Part shown: piece by piece, positions 46,544-58,610 of the stretch | Layout: every line of letters begins with the position of its first letter | Numbering within the stretch: position 1 is the stretch's first letter | NCBI RefSeq assembly: GCF_000275845.1 | Contig: NW_006766926.1 | Span: forward strand, 193,861 to 257,860 | Source of the DNA: Dichomitus squalens LYAD-421 SS1 | Lineage: Eukaryota; Basidiomycota; Agaricomycetes; Polyporales; Polyporaceae | Direction of reading: 5' to 3' | Length of the DNA stretch: 64,000 nucleotides | Translations under genes and position numbers: made by a program | Notes under the pieces: generated by a model | The model's input: the letters and a program-made list of their open reading frames with translations, nothing else | Databases searched by the model: none | Told to the model about the DNA's origin: nothing

Positions 46544-49500
46544 ATGGCGCAACCTCTCTTCGACCAACATCCCCTTGAGCAGTACTTCCGCAGTGCGTCC
46601 AAATATATGCAGACGCTAGCTACGCGGGATGTTGACGTACCGCACGGTCTAGATACAGGAGAGACAGCGGAACCGATGCCTGGTGGTTCCCCGGACTTCG
46701 CGGCTCTCGCTGGAGACGACTCAGACTACGACGACTCTCCCTCGCCACATACAGATATTCAGCTCCCTGAGATTGTAATAAGGGCAATGCAGGTGAGCAC
46801 GCGTCTGTCCGCTTTCCGACGCGCCGTGTGCGTGCCGAGTTCTGTTAGGCTGGGGATGGGAATGAGCTTGCCCGCCCAAATCGGCCGTAGCCGCCCATAA
46901 ATGGGGTTTGACGGGCTACGAAGGGATTTGGCGGGCAATCGCAGCGTAATCCCAGATCCTAGTCATCTGGACAACGGGAATCTTGCCAAATTCAGTACTC
47001 GACGTCTCCATGCTGTCAAATTTGTGCTCTGGCTGCTCTGGCCCTGCAGGTGTATACGAGTGCGGTTAGGTATCGAATCTTCGCTTCCATTCACACATAG
47101 CCGGGATAATAAGGCCGGTCATGCTGGAATGCAGACAGTGACCTGGCGCGGTTGCTGTTCGGGATATACTCTTCTGTCATAGTAGTCACGAGACAGTCTG
47201 CGTGCGGCCTGTGGCGATGAGCGCATATAATATTCAACGAATGGAAAATATGTTATCCATTTCCATAGGACGTGTGTCGCCCAGCAATCATGTTAACCTT
47301 GATTTCGCTTCTTCAGACCGTGAACGACCTACTACAAACCTCGTCATGTACATCGCGCGAAAACAGCTTCGAAGAGCGATTCAAGTACGACGTCATTTCT
47401 TCCTCGCTTCTCTCATCATCCCTTGCCGCGCCAGCAAGCGCTATCCACCGCACATTTGCGTTTGCGCCGGAGTTTCCTGGAAAGCTGGATGACGGTGGCG
47501 GTGGGACTGAAGACGGGACCTCGCCTTCGGATAGCAAGGCCCATGACCGATCTCTGGACTCAACATCAGGAGATCTCAACCTTTCTGGACATGGACAGGA
47601 ATTGCCGATTGCACTTCTATCTATCGCTATATTCTTTCTCTCGGCTGGTTCCTATGTCTTTGCTGCCGTATTCCTTGCTGCTGGTTTCTATGCTAGACAC
47701 GTTGTGCAGGCAGATCAGAACACACACAGTTCTACTGCACAAGTAAGTTGCGCTATCATTTTCGTCGTATATATACGCTCACATTCAATAGACACTTCAT
47801 GAGTTAAACGAGCTCATCTCGTCCGGAAACGTCTGGGACTCGGCTGTAAACGAGGCGATCATGCTCATCGAAAACGAGGAGAGGAGGTATGACGAGAACC
47901 CACCCGTCATTCTCAGGGAGATTACCGTGGCTAACCCATAACGGCAGTATTTTCTACGGACCCACCAGTCAGCAAGCGCCGTCATCTGCGCTCCGGATGG
48001 CTCTGCAGTCTTCGCTGCACACGACGCAGACGCAGTGCGACAACGTGCGGCAGCTCCTCTCGGCCCTCACCGATCCAGCGTCGCTCTCCCAGCTGACGGA
48101 AATGTACGCGCCTTCCTCGCCCATCCGGCCTTCGTCCAGTTTAAGCGACAATTCGCGGTCGCCATTGTCAGCGTCTAGCACGATGAGGCCCTTCTCCCAT
48201 CCTTCGGCCAGCTCTTCGCGCCAACGGACGATTTCGCTGCCGAACAGCAAGGTAGACAAGCGAGCGACCTGGAACGGGTCCTACGCCGCACTTGCTGGCG
48301 CTGGTAGCCCGACCGCTCATCTGCTCAACCGTAAGAAGCAGAACCGGCGGTCCCACGTCACGTCACTGTTCCAGCCTCTCGGTCCCGAGGCCACGTACAC
48401 GACCCAAAGCGCCCCCGTGAGCCCGCAGCCTCCCAGCCCAGAGGATAGCAGCGGCCGGTTGATGGATGTTGTGGAGGAAGAGCACGAGGGGGATGAGCTG
48501 GCGGGTAAGGGATACTTCGGTGCTGCTGCGTTGGACCTGCAGCGTAAGCGGAGGTCAGTGGCGCAGGAGACTTTCGGTGTCCCACCTCCAAGCTATACAC
48601 CTTCGAAGTCCCCTTCCCGCGGCAGCCGTCCGCTTTCTCTCCTCTCACCGACGATCTCTTCATCATCACGCCTAACCTCGGTGCACACGACGAGGCATCC
48701 GCTATCACTGTCAGGGCTGCACCTTGCGTTACAAGGTGCGCTCTCTGCCAAGCGCTATGCGTGCTCACATTTGCTCGCTCTGCGCTTCTCCGAGGACGAG
48801 GACGACTCATACTGGGAGGATGTCCGGTCCATCATGTCACTCCTCTCCAGCACGTTCTCGGACGCCTCCGCGCGGCTCATCGATGCGCTCAACGAGGCGG
48901 AGAAACGGCGTGTCAAAGACGAACACCCGACGCCGCCCCGCGGGAACACCCCGACCCCCAACGACAAAGAGCTCGGCCATACCAAAGGGCACGAGCGGAA
49001 GGTATCTCCGCTCCGCCACGAGTTAAACGCTCGCTCGCTCTTGGAACTCACCACGTTTGCGCCGATGCCAAGCAGTATGGCTCGACTCGCGAGCCATATT
49101 GAGACAATCTCATCCGCGCTGGATGACGCGCGGGATCACATTCACGAATGTGTCAAGGCGCTGCGGGATCCGCTCACCCATCGACGACCCGTGGATGCGT
49201 CGAACGTCCAGGAGCACCCGGCGTTCCAGGCGTACGACCGGCTCCGGAAGGAGCTCGGGTTCGCTCTGAGGGAGTGCGAGCGCGGCCGGGAGCGGCTGCT
49301 CGACATCCTCGTACCACCGTCACTTGCGCTCGCGGAAGCGGACGACGAGGAGGCGTCGCCCAACACCCCGGGGTTGAAGCATGATTGGGAGAGCGAGACG
49401 TCCGAAAAGGGCCCCGCTTCGCCAAATGCGCAAGGGGCGGACTCGGACTCGGGCCTTGGGCTCACGCTGTCGTATGGCAGGGAAGACAACGAGCATGAGC

Positions 49501-50186
49501 ACGATCTGGACGACGCGACGGCGCACCTACTCCTCTCGGCGTCGTCGCAGCACCTCCCGCCCCCGGGGGTCGACCAGGTGTTCGAGGCTGAGTCCGGGAA
49601 CGTGGGCGCGTTCGCGCGGCCGCGGTCGAAGCTGTCTCGGGAGGAGCGGATTCAGCTGATGAAGGCGAAGAGGTCGAGCGGGCGGCTGCTGTCCACGTCG
49701 TCTTCGTCACTCGCGTCGCCTGACTTAGAGTTGCCGATGGAGAGACCTGGGAGGGAGAGGTGGGGGCCCGGAGGGGAGGTCGTGCAGGAACTGAAGGACG
49801 TGATCTGGAAAGTGGGAGAGAGGAAGAGGAAGATGTCGCAACAGGTACGGCGGGAGCCAGGGTCTGAGTGGGAGGGAGGATTGGAGGAGAGGCGGGAGAT
49901 AGGCGACGGGAAGCAAGAGACGGGGAAGGAGGACAGGACGACCTTACATTCCATCCCGGTTCCGGAGAGGGAAACCTCTGTTTCCATCGAGGTCATTGAG
50001 GAATCGCCCGTCGTGGAAGTGGAAGAAATCGCATACGAGCCTCAGCCAGAGGCGACGGATTTTGTGAACGAGTCGGAATTGGCGTACCTCGACTCGCCAT
50101 CGCCTGCGTTCTCGCAGCCGCTCCCTCCTTCGCATGTGGAGTCCTGCTTCGTCCTGGAGTCTGGCTTGACTATGGAAGATACCTAA
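46544..50186 (+). CDS. Vezatin/Inp2-like membrane protein, intact
   Basis: Exons are 46544-46792, 47317-47742, 47792-47886 and 47948-50186, giving 1002 residues with frame kept. The start MAQPLFDQHPLEQYF is chosen because it follows a pyrimidine-rich leader. Order of parts: an acidic N-terminus; a hydrophobic segment at about 180-213 (ELPIALLSIAIFFLSAG, VFAAVFLAAGFY) that likely spans the membrane twice; TLHELNELISSGNVWDSAV with ENEERR, a likely helical region; a long Ser/Pro-rich part; ACSHLLALRFSEDE and AYDRLRKELGFALRECERGR (predicted helices, about 525-705); and an acidic tail. The layout matches fungal proteins with the vezatin/myosin-binding motif linked to peroxisome inheritance (Inp2). 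This assignment is by recognition and moderate. The 524-nt first intron is long and may hide an extra exon. Parts of it are the source for three or four relics in this window. Confidence 0.78.
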
Positions 50187-51139
50187 CGGACAGTGTCCCA
50201 CTCCGCATTCGTGCCCACGCCTACACTCACACCCGCGCTGGTGCTGGAAGCGGACGGTGCGCCGGATGCGTCATGACCCTAGACGGATAGATATGCTATC
50301 TTCTTCAGTGTTGCTGCTTCGCTTCCTTCTTTCCTCTCTATTCGCTTCCGCGTCGTATGGTTTGCTCATGTCCAGTGTTACATCGTTCGTAATTTTCCTC
50401 CCGTTTACTTTACCTCTCCCATGGATATTATCACTACAGTCCACAACCTGCATCGCATTCGCATACCACTACACGTACCCGTACCACTACATTCAATGCC
50501 ACATATTGTTAGCATGCATTCGGCCGTTAACGTTAACGTTCAAGGATCTGCTGAAGGTCTGTCACGTCCAGTAGTTGATAGATTTTACCCTGCTGGCTGG
50601 TTTCCTGTCTACAGCAAGAAAGCGCAGCTGCAAGCTCCTCCTTATGTCGGTTGGGAATTCAAACTATATCGCCTTGCACACACGGTCCATAGAAGTCGAG
50701 TGATCTGCCTAGATGCAAGATGATCTGAGTAACCTCAAGACTTCGAGAAGAGCTTTACGACAGCCTTTCCTGGTGTTGACGGAAGATTCGTCCTCTCATC
50801 TGTCCCGAGTCCCGGCTGCACTCCAGAGCGACTAGCCCCGGTTAGAATTGATAGAGCCAAATCTTCGTCCCCGATGTCGTCGCCCGCCCCGCCATGCGAC
50901 AATGTCAGCGCCCCACATTTGTCAAGCTCTGGACAGCCTCATACAAGACATCTGAACATCCCCGAGATTATGGTGCGTTATGATACATGGCAAAGCTAAG
51001 CGGTACGCGATACAGCATTGCATGGCAGATGGGTGAGGTAGGGAGACGGCGGACGGCGAAAAACGACAAGAGAAGACGAGTAGACGAGGGAGCGGAGAAC
51101 GACGGTCCTACTCAACAGCACGAGAGGCGGAAGGCAGAA
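50187..51139. other. Shared 3' region between the vezatin-like gene and FunK1-4
   Basis: Tail-to-tail intergenic region. From 50187 to about 50590 it is the 3' flank of the vezatin-like gene, also found in relics 2, 3 and 4. The segment around 50900-50990 (CAAGCTCTGGACAGCCTCAT) is the FunK1 3' flank, also found near 14730, 22420 and 58400. No gene is seen. Confidence 0.65.
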
Positions 51140-54100
51140 TCAACGACGTTTGGCCGTGCCACTTTGTACTGAGGGCGCTTTCCCCTTAGCGGTCTTGAAA
51201 CGCTTGCTACGACGCACAGCGGGAGAACCATCTCCTTCGTCGTCTGCCAGGTTGTCATCCTGTTTCTCAACGTGTGCTCGTTTCCTTGATGAGCTGTAGG
51301 ACGATGGTATCCCGACGATTCCCGGTCGACGAGTCGTCGTGAGCTTGTCATGAGACAACGCATAACGATTGTCCTGGGACATGCGTCCCGACAGAGTTGT
51401 TCCACCAGCAGACATGCTACCGATACCGCGCAAGGCCGGAGGGTCTGGGGCTCGATAGACTTCCTGATGCTGCCTAAGGGAGAACTGATCAGGCGCCTTA
51501 TCGCGGTGGCTAAACGTCGTCTCAGCGTGTTTGAGTAGCAGATTCATGAGCATCTTCGGGTTGGATAGGAATGGTCCCATCTCGAATAGTTCGTGGGACA
51601 ACGCCCGGGCTTCTTGCCGCTGACGCGACATGGTGCGGATAGGGTCCTCATCTAAATCTTCGGCAGATGACCCTTCGTCGCTAGAGTGTCGGAGAGCCGT
51701 CGTGCGCCTTGGTCCTTGGTCAGCCGACGTAAGAACATCTTCCTCTGTTTCGGGTTGACTTTGTTCAGTGTCCTCGATAGGACCGTACAAACGGTCCATC
51801 TCCACGTAATCGATCATATCGTAGCATGACTTGCAGTGCCACAGAATGTCGTCCAGGAGTCGTTGAAGTCGTGGGTTGCGTTTGACCACAGCGCCTAAGT
51901 GACCACTGCGGAGCATTGCGCGCTTGGCGTTTCCGCCAATCATGACGCCACCAACTATGAGGCAACCTTCGAAGAGGCTCTCGATCTTCTCCCGAAGGCC
52001 AACGTCCGTAGGGTGATAGCGGAACACGAGATAAATGTAGCAGTGGATGAAGGACTCAATGTCATCCGACCGACGGTATGGTTTCCTAGGGTATCTAAGA
52101 GACATGGCCGACATGAACTGCCAAGTCCCCTAGAACATAAATAACTAATGAGATAGGAATCGGGGAGATACAACTGGTAAGACGCACCGTCCTGCTAGGC
52201 TCCACTGCACCTAGCCCAAGCTCGCATTGTAATTTGGACAGATCCCAGTCGATGAGAATCCCGGTCCACCCCCCGTTGCTTTCAACGCGAATCATGATGT
52301 TGCCCACGCTGATGTCACGGTGAAGGACGCCCGAGCGATCCCACGCTTTGCGATGAGCTACGACCCCTCCGTCAGCACTGAAAGTCTTAAACATAATAAA
52401 GATCCATACCTCTCAGCGTATCCGCAAAAATCCCGGAGAGTTCTCCGAAAGTCCGGAACTTCGAGACGGGCAAACATATCTCCGCAATAGCAACCCGATA
52501 ATGACGGCGGGGAGCCGGTCTGTTCCCAGAGGGCAGATCCTCTTGAACCTGAGTGCACTGAGCATTACTGCCCCCGACGTCGCCGCCGCAGATCAACGTC
52601 GCGATCCCGTCCTTAGGCTTCACGCCCTTTCGTCGAAGCCGCTCGTAGACCAAGTGTTCCGGCCGTGTGCGACCGGGAACATACGGACGCCAAGAGTCCT
52701 TCACGAAGCAAGGGACCCAGTTATTCTTATCAGTGACGTCGAAGGCCATGAAGCCCTTCGTGCACCGACCGACGAGGGCGTCCGCGGAAAAGTGTGGGCG
52801 ACCAACGATGAACTTGCGGATCGGAGGATCAGCTTTGCTCTTGCTGGAGGACGGGGAGGCGGAGCTCGTCGACGAGGAGGGAGCGGTCCGTGCAGATGGT
52901 GAGGGAAGTGGCTCATCAGGGAATGGTTCATCGGGGAACCACTCCTCGGGCGACGGAGGCATATACTCGATCTCGAGCTCATATAATGGACAGTTCCCCT
53001 TCGCCGCTTTCTCGAGACCCTCCCGGACGTAAGAGGGCAGTTCGGCGTTGGTTGCCTCGTCGAGGAATCTCCTCCGTGTCTCTTCGTCGACCACATTGGC
53101 TGTGGTGTCGCGCCCCAAATCTTCGAAGGATTTCGCATTTGCGAGCTTCGCAAGCTTCCAGACGAACTCATGCAGAAGCGATGTCGTTTCCACCCAGCTG
53201 AATGGCTCCGAGACGTGGACACCAGACCGGTCGAAGAAGAGGAGGCGGGCCATGTCGTAGCACACGTAGACGGCGTAGCAGAAGGTGCGGTGCTGGTACT
53301 TGAATACGTTAAGCATGTACTCGATGAACCGACCCAAGGCTTTCCCGCCGTTACCGGACAGCTTGATGAACGGCGGCACGTGCTTCTTCACGGTCTCTGG
53401 CTGAGGCGCGTCGGTGGATTCCGCCTGAGTCATGCTTGAGTCCGCATCCCTTGCCTGGGAGTCGTCAGCATCTTCGTCGTCGTCGTCATCGTCGTCGTCG
53501 CCGTCTTCTTCGTCGACTTCCACCTCACTATGATCTTCGATGTCCTCCTCATCCTCATCTTCGTCGGCATCGATCCCGTCTCCGACGTCCTCCACCCCGT
53601 CCCTATTGCCGTCGCCAGTCTTGACCTCATCGTCGGCCTCCTCCTCCGCCTTCTCTACAACCTCCCTTGCTTCCTTCACGCCTTCGGGCCGCATCCCTCT
53701 CGCCTTCGACCTGAAGTAAAACGCGGACTCGCTCTCCGTCCCTTTCACTTCTATCGGGACGTCCATCCAGTGCCACGACCGCAGTCCCAGCAGTCGAGTC
53801 TCCAACTCCTTCTCGCTCATCTTGCTTCCCTTCCGGTGCTCCGCCGTGAACGTCGTCGCATTGCGCGCAAGTGATGTGTTCAGGTAGATACCTGCGTCGT
53901 TGAACGTCTCCTTCCGCCCGCTATTCCCGTCGTTCGCCTTGTGGTTCGTGGTCGCCAGGAAAAGCAGGTCCTCGCATCCAGCTGCGTCCAGTACCGACTC
54001 GATGACCTTCCCCTGCGTACGGCCCATGGTGAGTCATCTCCACAACAAAGCAAAGATGCGTGGGTACTCACCAATTCCGGGTAGATCTCCTTCTCGAGCA

Positions 54101-54215
54101 TGCCCTTCCTGAGTCTGGGCGACTTGAAGTCGCTCCGCTCAGCCTCCGTGGGGGGAGCCCCGGGAATCCGGGAAGAGAACAGTTCGTTGCTGAGGAGATG
54201 CCAGCACGTTCCCAT
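51140..54215 (-). CDS. FunK1-4: fungal-type protein kinase, short N-terminus
   Basis: Exons on the minus strand are 54215-54072, 54012-52410, 52357-52188 and 52129-51140, giving 968 residues. It is the closest relative of FunK1-3 and shares its late start MGTCWHLLSNELFSS and its decayed upstream N-terminal region, so the N-terminal loss predates the duplication. Unlike FunK1-3 it keeps the C-terminal basic tail (RRSKRFKTAKGKAP ... TAKRR) in frame. Kinase residues are all present: CFVKDSW (Lys486), VLHRDISVGNIMI (Asp597, Asn602), LIDWDLSK, RKPYRRSDDIESF. An Asp-rich linker with a GAC run is coded near 53470-53560. It is tail to tail with the intact vezatin-like gene. Confidence 0.88.
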
Positions 54216-54564
54216 TCCTGACTCGTCGATGGGAAGGGGTGCGAGCTGTTTCTTTGTGTATCCGTCCCGGTTCGTTGCAGACGGGTAGTGGCAAACGAAC
54301 GACGGACGGGGGTTGAGTGGTTGAGCGGTCGGTCGAAGGTCGGTGGTGGTTACGTCGGGAGATCCTTGATTTGGGCCGCTAGGAGCACCGGTTTGTTGGT
54401 GAATGTGTGATGGCAGCTCCAGTCACGGCAGCGTTTTCGGCCTGAAGCTGGCAAAGGATTGAGAGGATACTCCCTCGCCACAGGAGGTGGATGATCAGCA
54501 AGTAAGTACTGTGAGCCGAGACGCCGGCAACGCGGCGCCGCATTGCCGGCGCTCTCCGCACCGC

Positions 54565-55290
54565 CTGCGAGTTCACGCGTTCTCGGAGTCGAACCGGGCC
54601 GCAAAGTCGCGCTCGAAGTTCAGGCTCGCATCCCCATGAGCCTACTTGTTACATCGTCGAACGGAAAATCGACTTTGAGCGTGTTCAGATCCACCGCATC
54701 CGCCAGGGCCGTTTCCGTTGGTCGCGGCCGTGGCGGTGATGGTTCGACATCTACGGCATCGACCAGCTGGACGACCTGCGACGGCGATGATGCGGCCATT
54801 TGCCAAGTCCCAGATGCGTTCTACGGCCACGAGTTGACCCCCTCTTCCTACTTCTGAGCACGCGAGGGCGTCGCGGGTGAAGCGGGCGGAGGAGCCATAG
54901 TTCTTGTATCATCCCTGGCCGCCATGTCCGTCTGCAACGGGAGACGCGCTACCTCCAGGCATCATGTGCTGCTGCATCGTTGGAGACTTGTGAGTGCCGG
55001 TCAGTCCACGATCGACCTTGCGCAACGTGCAGGAATACCTAATGCATTGCGGCTGTCACCATTCCATTGAACTGTCCGGGCTGCATCACCGGCGGATTCA
55101 TCGTAGCCATCATCGGGTTGTGCATGCTCACCATTGGAGGCCCGCTGTACTACATCCCTGGCATCTGGGCGCCGCATCATATGAACCGTTGGGTGGCACC
55201 AGAGCTGGAGACGTTCGGTGTCCTGAGCGAGATGGCTGTCTCGTTTCACTACTCTCTCCACTGCTCTCTCCGATCCTCTATTCTGTTCGC
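54565..55290 (-). pseudogene. Relic 4 of the unnamed Met/Pro/Gln-rich gene
   Basis: Reverse-complement counterpart of relic 3. The tail block (FERDFAARFDSENA) is read from about 54620 to 54575, and the DFPF block near 54670. The Met/Pro/Gln part corresponds to about 55060-55130. It lies between FunK1-4 and vezatin-like relic 4. The opposite strand happens to have an open hydrophobic frame (GFIVAIIGLCMLTIGG), which I treat as a shadow. Confidence 0.55.
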
Positions 55291-58200
55291 GCCTGACGTT
55301 GGTTCGTATGGCGAAGTATTCGTGATCGCCGCCCATCCTGCACCGCGTGCCTGACGTACACATGTTCACATCTGCTCGCGCTGCGCTCTAGGGAAGTGCG
55401 GACCGTACTAGGAGGACGTCAGTCCACTGTCTCGCTCTTTTCCAACGCGTCTTCGACGCGTCCAGCAACACGAAGAAGCCGCATACGAGCCCCCTGACGT
55501 CGCCCCGCGAGGATCACTCCACGTCCAACGGCAAGGGAATTGGCCACATCAAAGGGCACGAGCGGAAGTCGTCTCCACTCCGTCACGAGTGCACCGCGCA
55601 ATCGCTCGTAGACCTCGCCTCGTTCACGCCGATCAAAGCAGGATAGCGGCTCCGTCCGCGCTGGACGACGGGCGGAAGCATGTTGACGGGGATGTGCAGG
55701 CACTGCGTAACCCGCTCGCTCATGTGGGCCCGTCGACACATCAAAGTTCCTGGAGCGTCCGGCATCCGACTGCCCTCGAAAAGAGCCCGGTCCGCACCGA
55801 GGGAGCGTGAGTGCAGCTGGGAACGTCTGCGCGACATCCTCGCCCTACCGCAACTGACACTCTAGCGGATGAGGACGCCGGGGAGGCGTCAACCAACAAT
55901 CCGGAGCTGAAGCGCGACTCGGACTGCGAGAGGACGAAGGAGGGCCTGGGTTGCCGAATGGGCAGTCAGCAGACGCTAGCTTGGGGCTTGGACTGACGTT
56001 GTCATATGGCAAGGAGAACCATGAACACGAGCACGACTTGGACGGCGCGACGGCGTCCATACTCCTCACAGAGTCTTCGCAGCATCCCCCGCCTCCGGGG
56101 GTCGACCAAGTGAGCCCGGGAACGTGGGCGAATTCACGCGGCGGTGGTTGAAGCAGTCTCGAGAAGAACGGATTGAACAGATGAAGTTGGAGAGATGAGG
56201 AGGATTATTGTTGTCGTCACCTTCAGGAGTTGGGGACAGAGATGAGCAGAAGGCAAGCAGGCACAGGCAGAGAACGATCTTGCGTGCTCCGGACGGGTCG
56301 TGGGAATGGTGTCGCTGCGTGCCTCGACTCGAGCACCGCCACTGCTTCCTCGCAACCACCTCACACACGTCTTCCTGCATCGTCCTTGGCTTATATCAGT
56401 GTGGATGCCTACGGTTTCCTACAGACAGCGTCCCTGCCTGCATCGGCGCTCATACCACTGCTGATGCCAGAAGCCGACAGTGGGATGAGTACTTCGTCTC
56501 ATACTGCTGTCCTCGTTATACACTCATTGCGAGGGCGTTTCATGGCACTCGTCTCCCGGTAGGAGCGGTTTTCCTCTACTGCGTGTGTGCCCAAATCCGA
56601 CCAACCCATCGTTGTATGCGCTCAGATGCTGCTATACTCATGGTTTGGGTAAGGCACGAGTGTCCAGACACGAGACGACCCTGGTTATAATCGCCCCATG
56701 CCAGGCCGCTCTCCTCTGTTCTCTATTCATGAACAAGTATCTCCGCAGGCTGTTTCGTTTTGCGGGTCCTTAGCTTCAATACTATCCTGAGCTGAAACGT
56801 CCCCGGTACTTACCCATGGTGACGCCTTCCGCTCGGTCAAGCTCTCAAGGGTGGACGACGACCGTTTGTCGGACCAGCACCATCCACCCGCGCGTTTTCC
56901 TGATGACAATGCTCATCGTTCAGCCGTTTTCAACCTTTCTGCCGCCGCTTTGTGCTTCTCGCATTCAATGAGTCCCCGCGACTGACTTAGAAATCGTGAA
57001 CAGGGCAGTGTCGCTCGACGGCGTTACGCGTGATGCTGCCCTCGCCGGGAGACCGTTCCCCGGACCCCTCATCAGGGGGAACATAGTACGTCTCATCCCT
57101 GTAGTCATTGTGTTCTTCCTGGCACTCTCGCAGGGAGATCGTTTCCAGATCAACGGGATGAAAGAGCTTTCCAATGAGAGTATGGCGATAGCTCCGAGCA
57201 TCGTGAGCATCCTTGCTTGCCGGTGTAACGAATGCAACTCATGTCTGCGAATGCTGGTTGACGGGATCGCAACAGCATTCGCACGGTCTGCTTCTGCACA
57301 TGTCCAATCGTGCGGTCGGTGCGGCATTTGTGACCTATTGCATCTGGGAACTCGTTCTTGTACGACTGCAATACTTGATCAACGGCTCTGCGAACCTCGC
57401 AGTCGCCAAGGTCATCCTCAGGAAGCGGCGGGTGATTTGCGAGAAATGTTCTACATCCGGGCGCTGACGTTGACAGCCTCGCTGGCCATTGGTTCCGCCT
57501 CGGCAACATCTCCAGCGACCCCGACTATAAGCTCCACGATCGCCGGACACTGGACGAAGATCATCGAGGACGATGCGCAGGACACGGAGCCGTACACTGG
57601 CACCGTTGACCAGAGCCACATCTTCGCTAGCCAGCGTTAGTACTCCATCGTGGTACGCATACAAGGATGACACTGTTGTTGCGATTGCAAGCTCACTCGG
57701 AGTAGGGCGAGGCACACTAGGCGGGCGGCAACTACTGGATCCGTGCATTTCCGGACGTGATGACCAACGGCAGCGAGGCGAAGCGGGATACCGGCGATAG
57801 GGTGCGAGAGGCGGGGAAAGAGGACAGGACGACCTTACCTCCCAGCCCTGTTTCGGATAGGGAACTCTGTTCTCAGCGAGGTCGTCGAGGACTCGCCCGT
57901 CGCGGAAGTGGAAAAAATCCGCGTACGAGCCTCAGCTAAAGGCGACGGAGCTCGTGACCGAGTCGGAGTACCCCAACTCGCCATCGCCTGCATTCTCGCA
58001 GCCGCTCTCCCCTTCCCATATGGAATCCTGCTTCGTCCTGAAGTCTGGCTCGACTATGAATGACACCCAACGGACAGTATCCCGCTCCGCATTCGGGCCT
58101 GCGCCTGCACTCATCTGCGCTGGTGCTGGAATCGGACGGTGCACCGGATGTGTCATGACCCTGAATGGATGGATATGCATCGTCTTTGGTGTGTTCGCTC

Positions 58201-58410
58201 ATGCCAAGTGTTCCATCGTTCGTGATTTTCTTCTCGTGTACTTTACCTCTCCCATCCATGGCATATCACACAGTCGACAATTTGCGTCGCATTCCATACC
58301 ACCACACGTACACGTACCACTACATTCAATGCCACATATTGTTAGCATGCATCGGGCCGTTATCGTTCAAGGATCTATTGCGAAGTTCTAGACAGCCTCA
58401 TACAAGACAT
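55290..58410 (+). pseudogene. Vezatin-like relic 4, with a replaced segment
   Basis: Plus-strand mirror of relic 2. The middle of the protein is at about 55340-56160 (pieces such as TLSYGKENHEHEHDLDGATA and SSQHPPPPGVDQ). The unmatched segment is at about 56170-57760 ([56 protein letters not shown]). The protein tail is at 57810-58080 (SPSPAFSQPLSPSHMESCF, DTQRTVSRSAF) and the 3' flank runs to about 58410. It is interrupted by stops and frame changes. It lies tail to tail with FunK1-5. Confidence 0.7.
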
Positions 58411-58610
58411 CTGAACATTCCCGACATTATGGTGTGTATTCTAATAGATAGTGAAACATGGTGAAACTAAACGATACACAATACAGAATCGGATGGAAGA
58501 CGGATGAAATAGCGAGATGGCGGACAGAAATTGAGACCAATAGAAGACAAGGAGATGATAAAGCGGAGAACGACGGTCCCACTCGACAGCACGAGAGGCC
58601 GAAGGCAGGA

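Noticed and set aside
55067..55354. Hydrophobic membrane-like frame on the + strand, also seen opposite relic 2 near 8.8 kb
   Set aside because: It lies opposite the unnamed Met/Pro/Gln-rich gene. ATG/CCG-rich codons read as hydrophobic on the reverse strand, and the best preserved copy (relic 2) is open on the gene strand across the downstream part. I cannot fully exclude it because two copies stay open.
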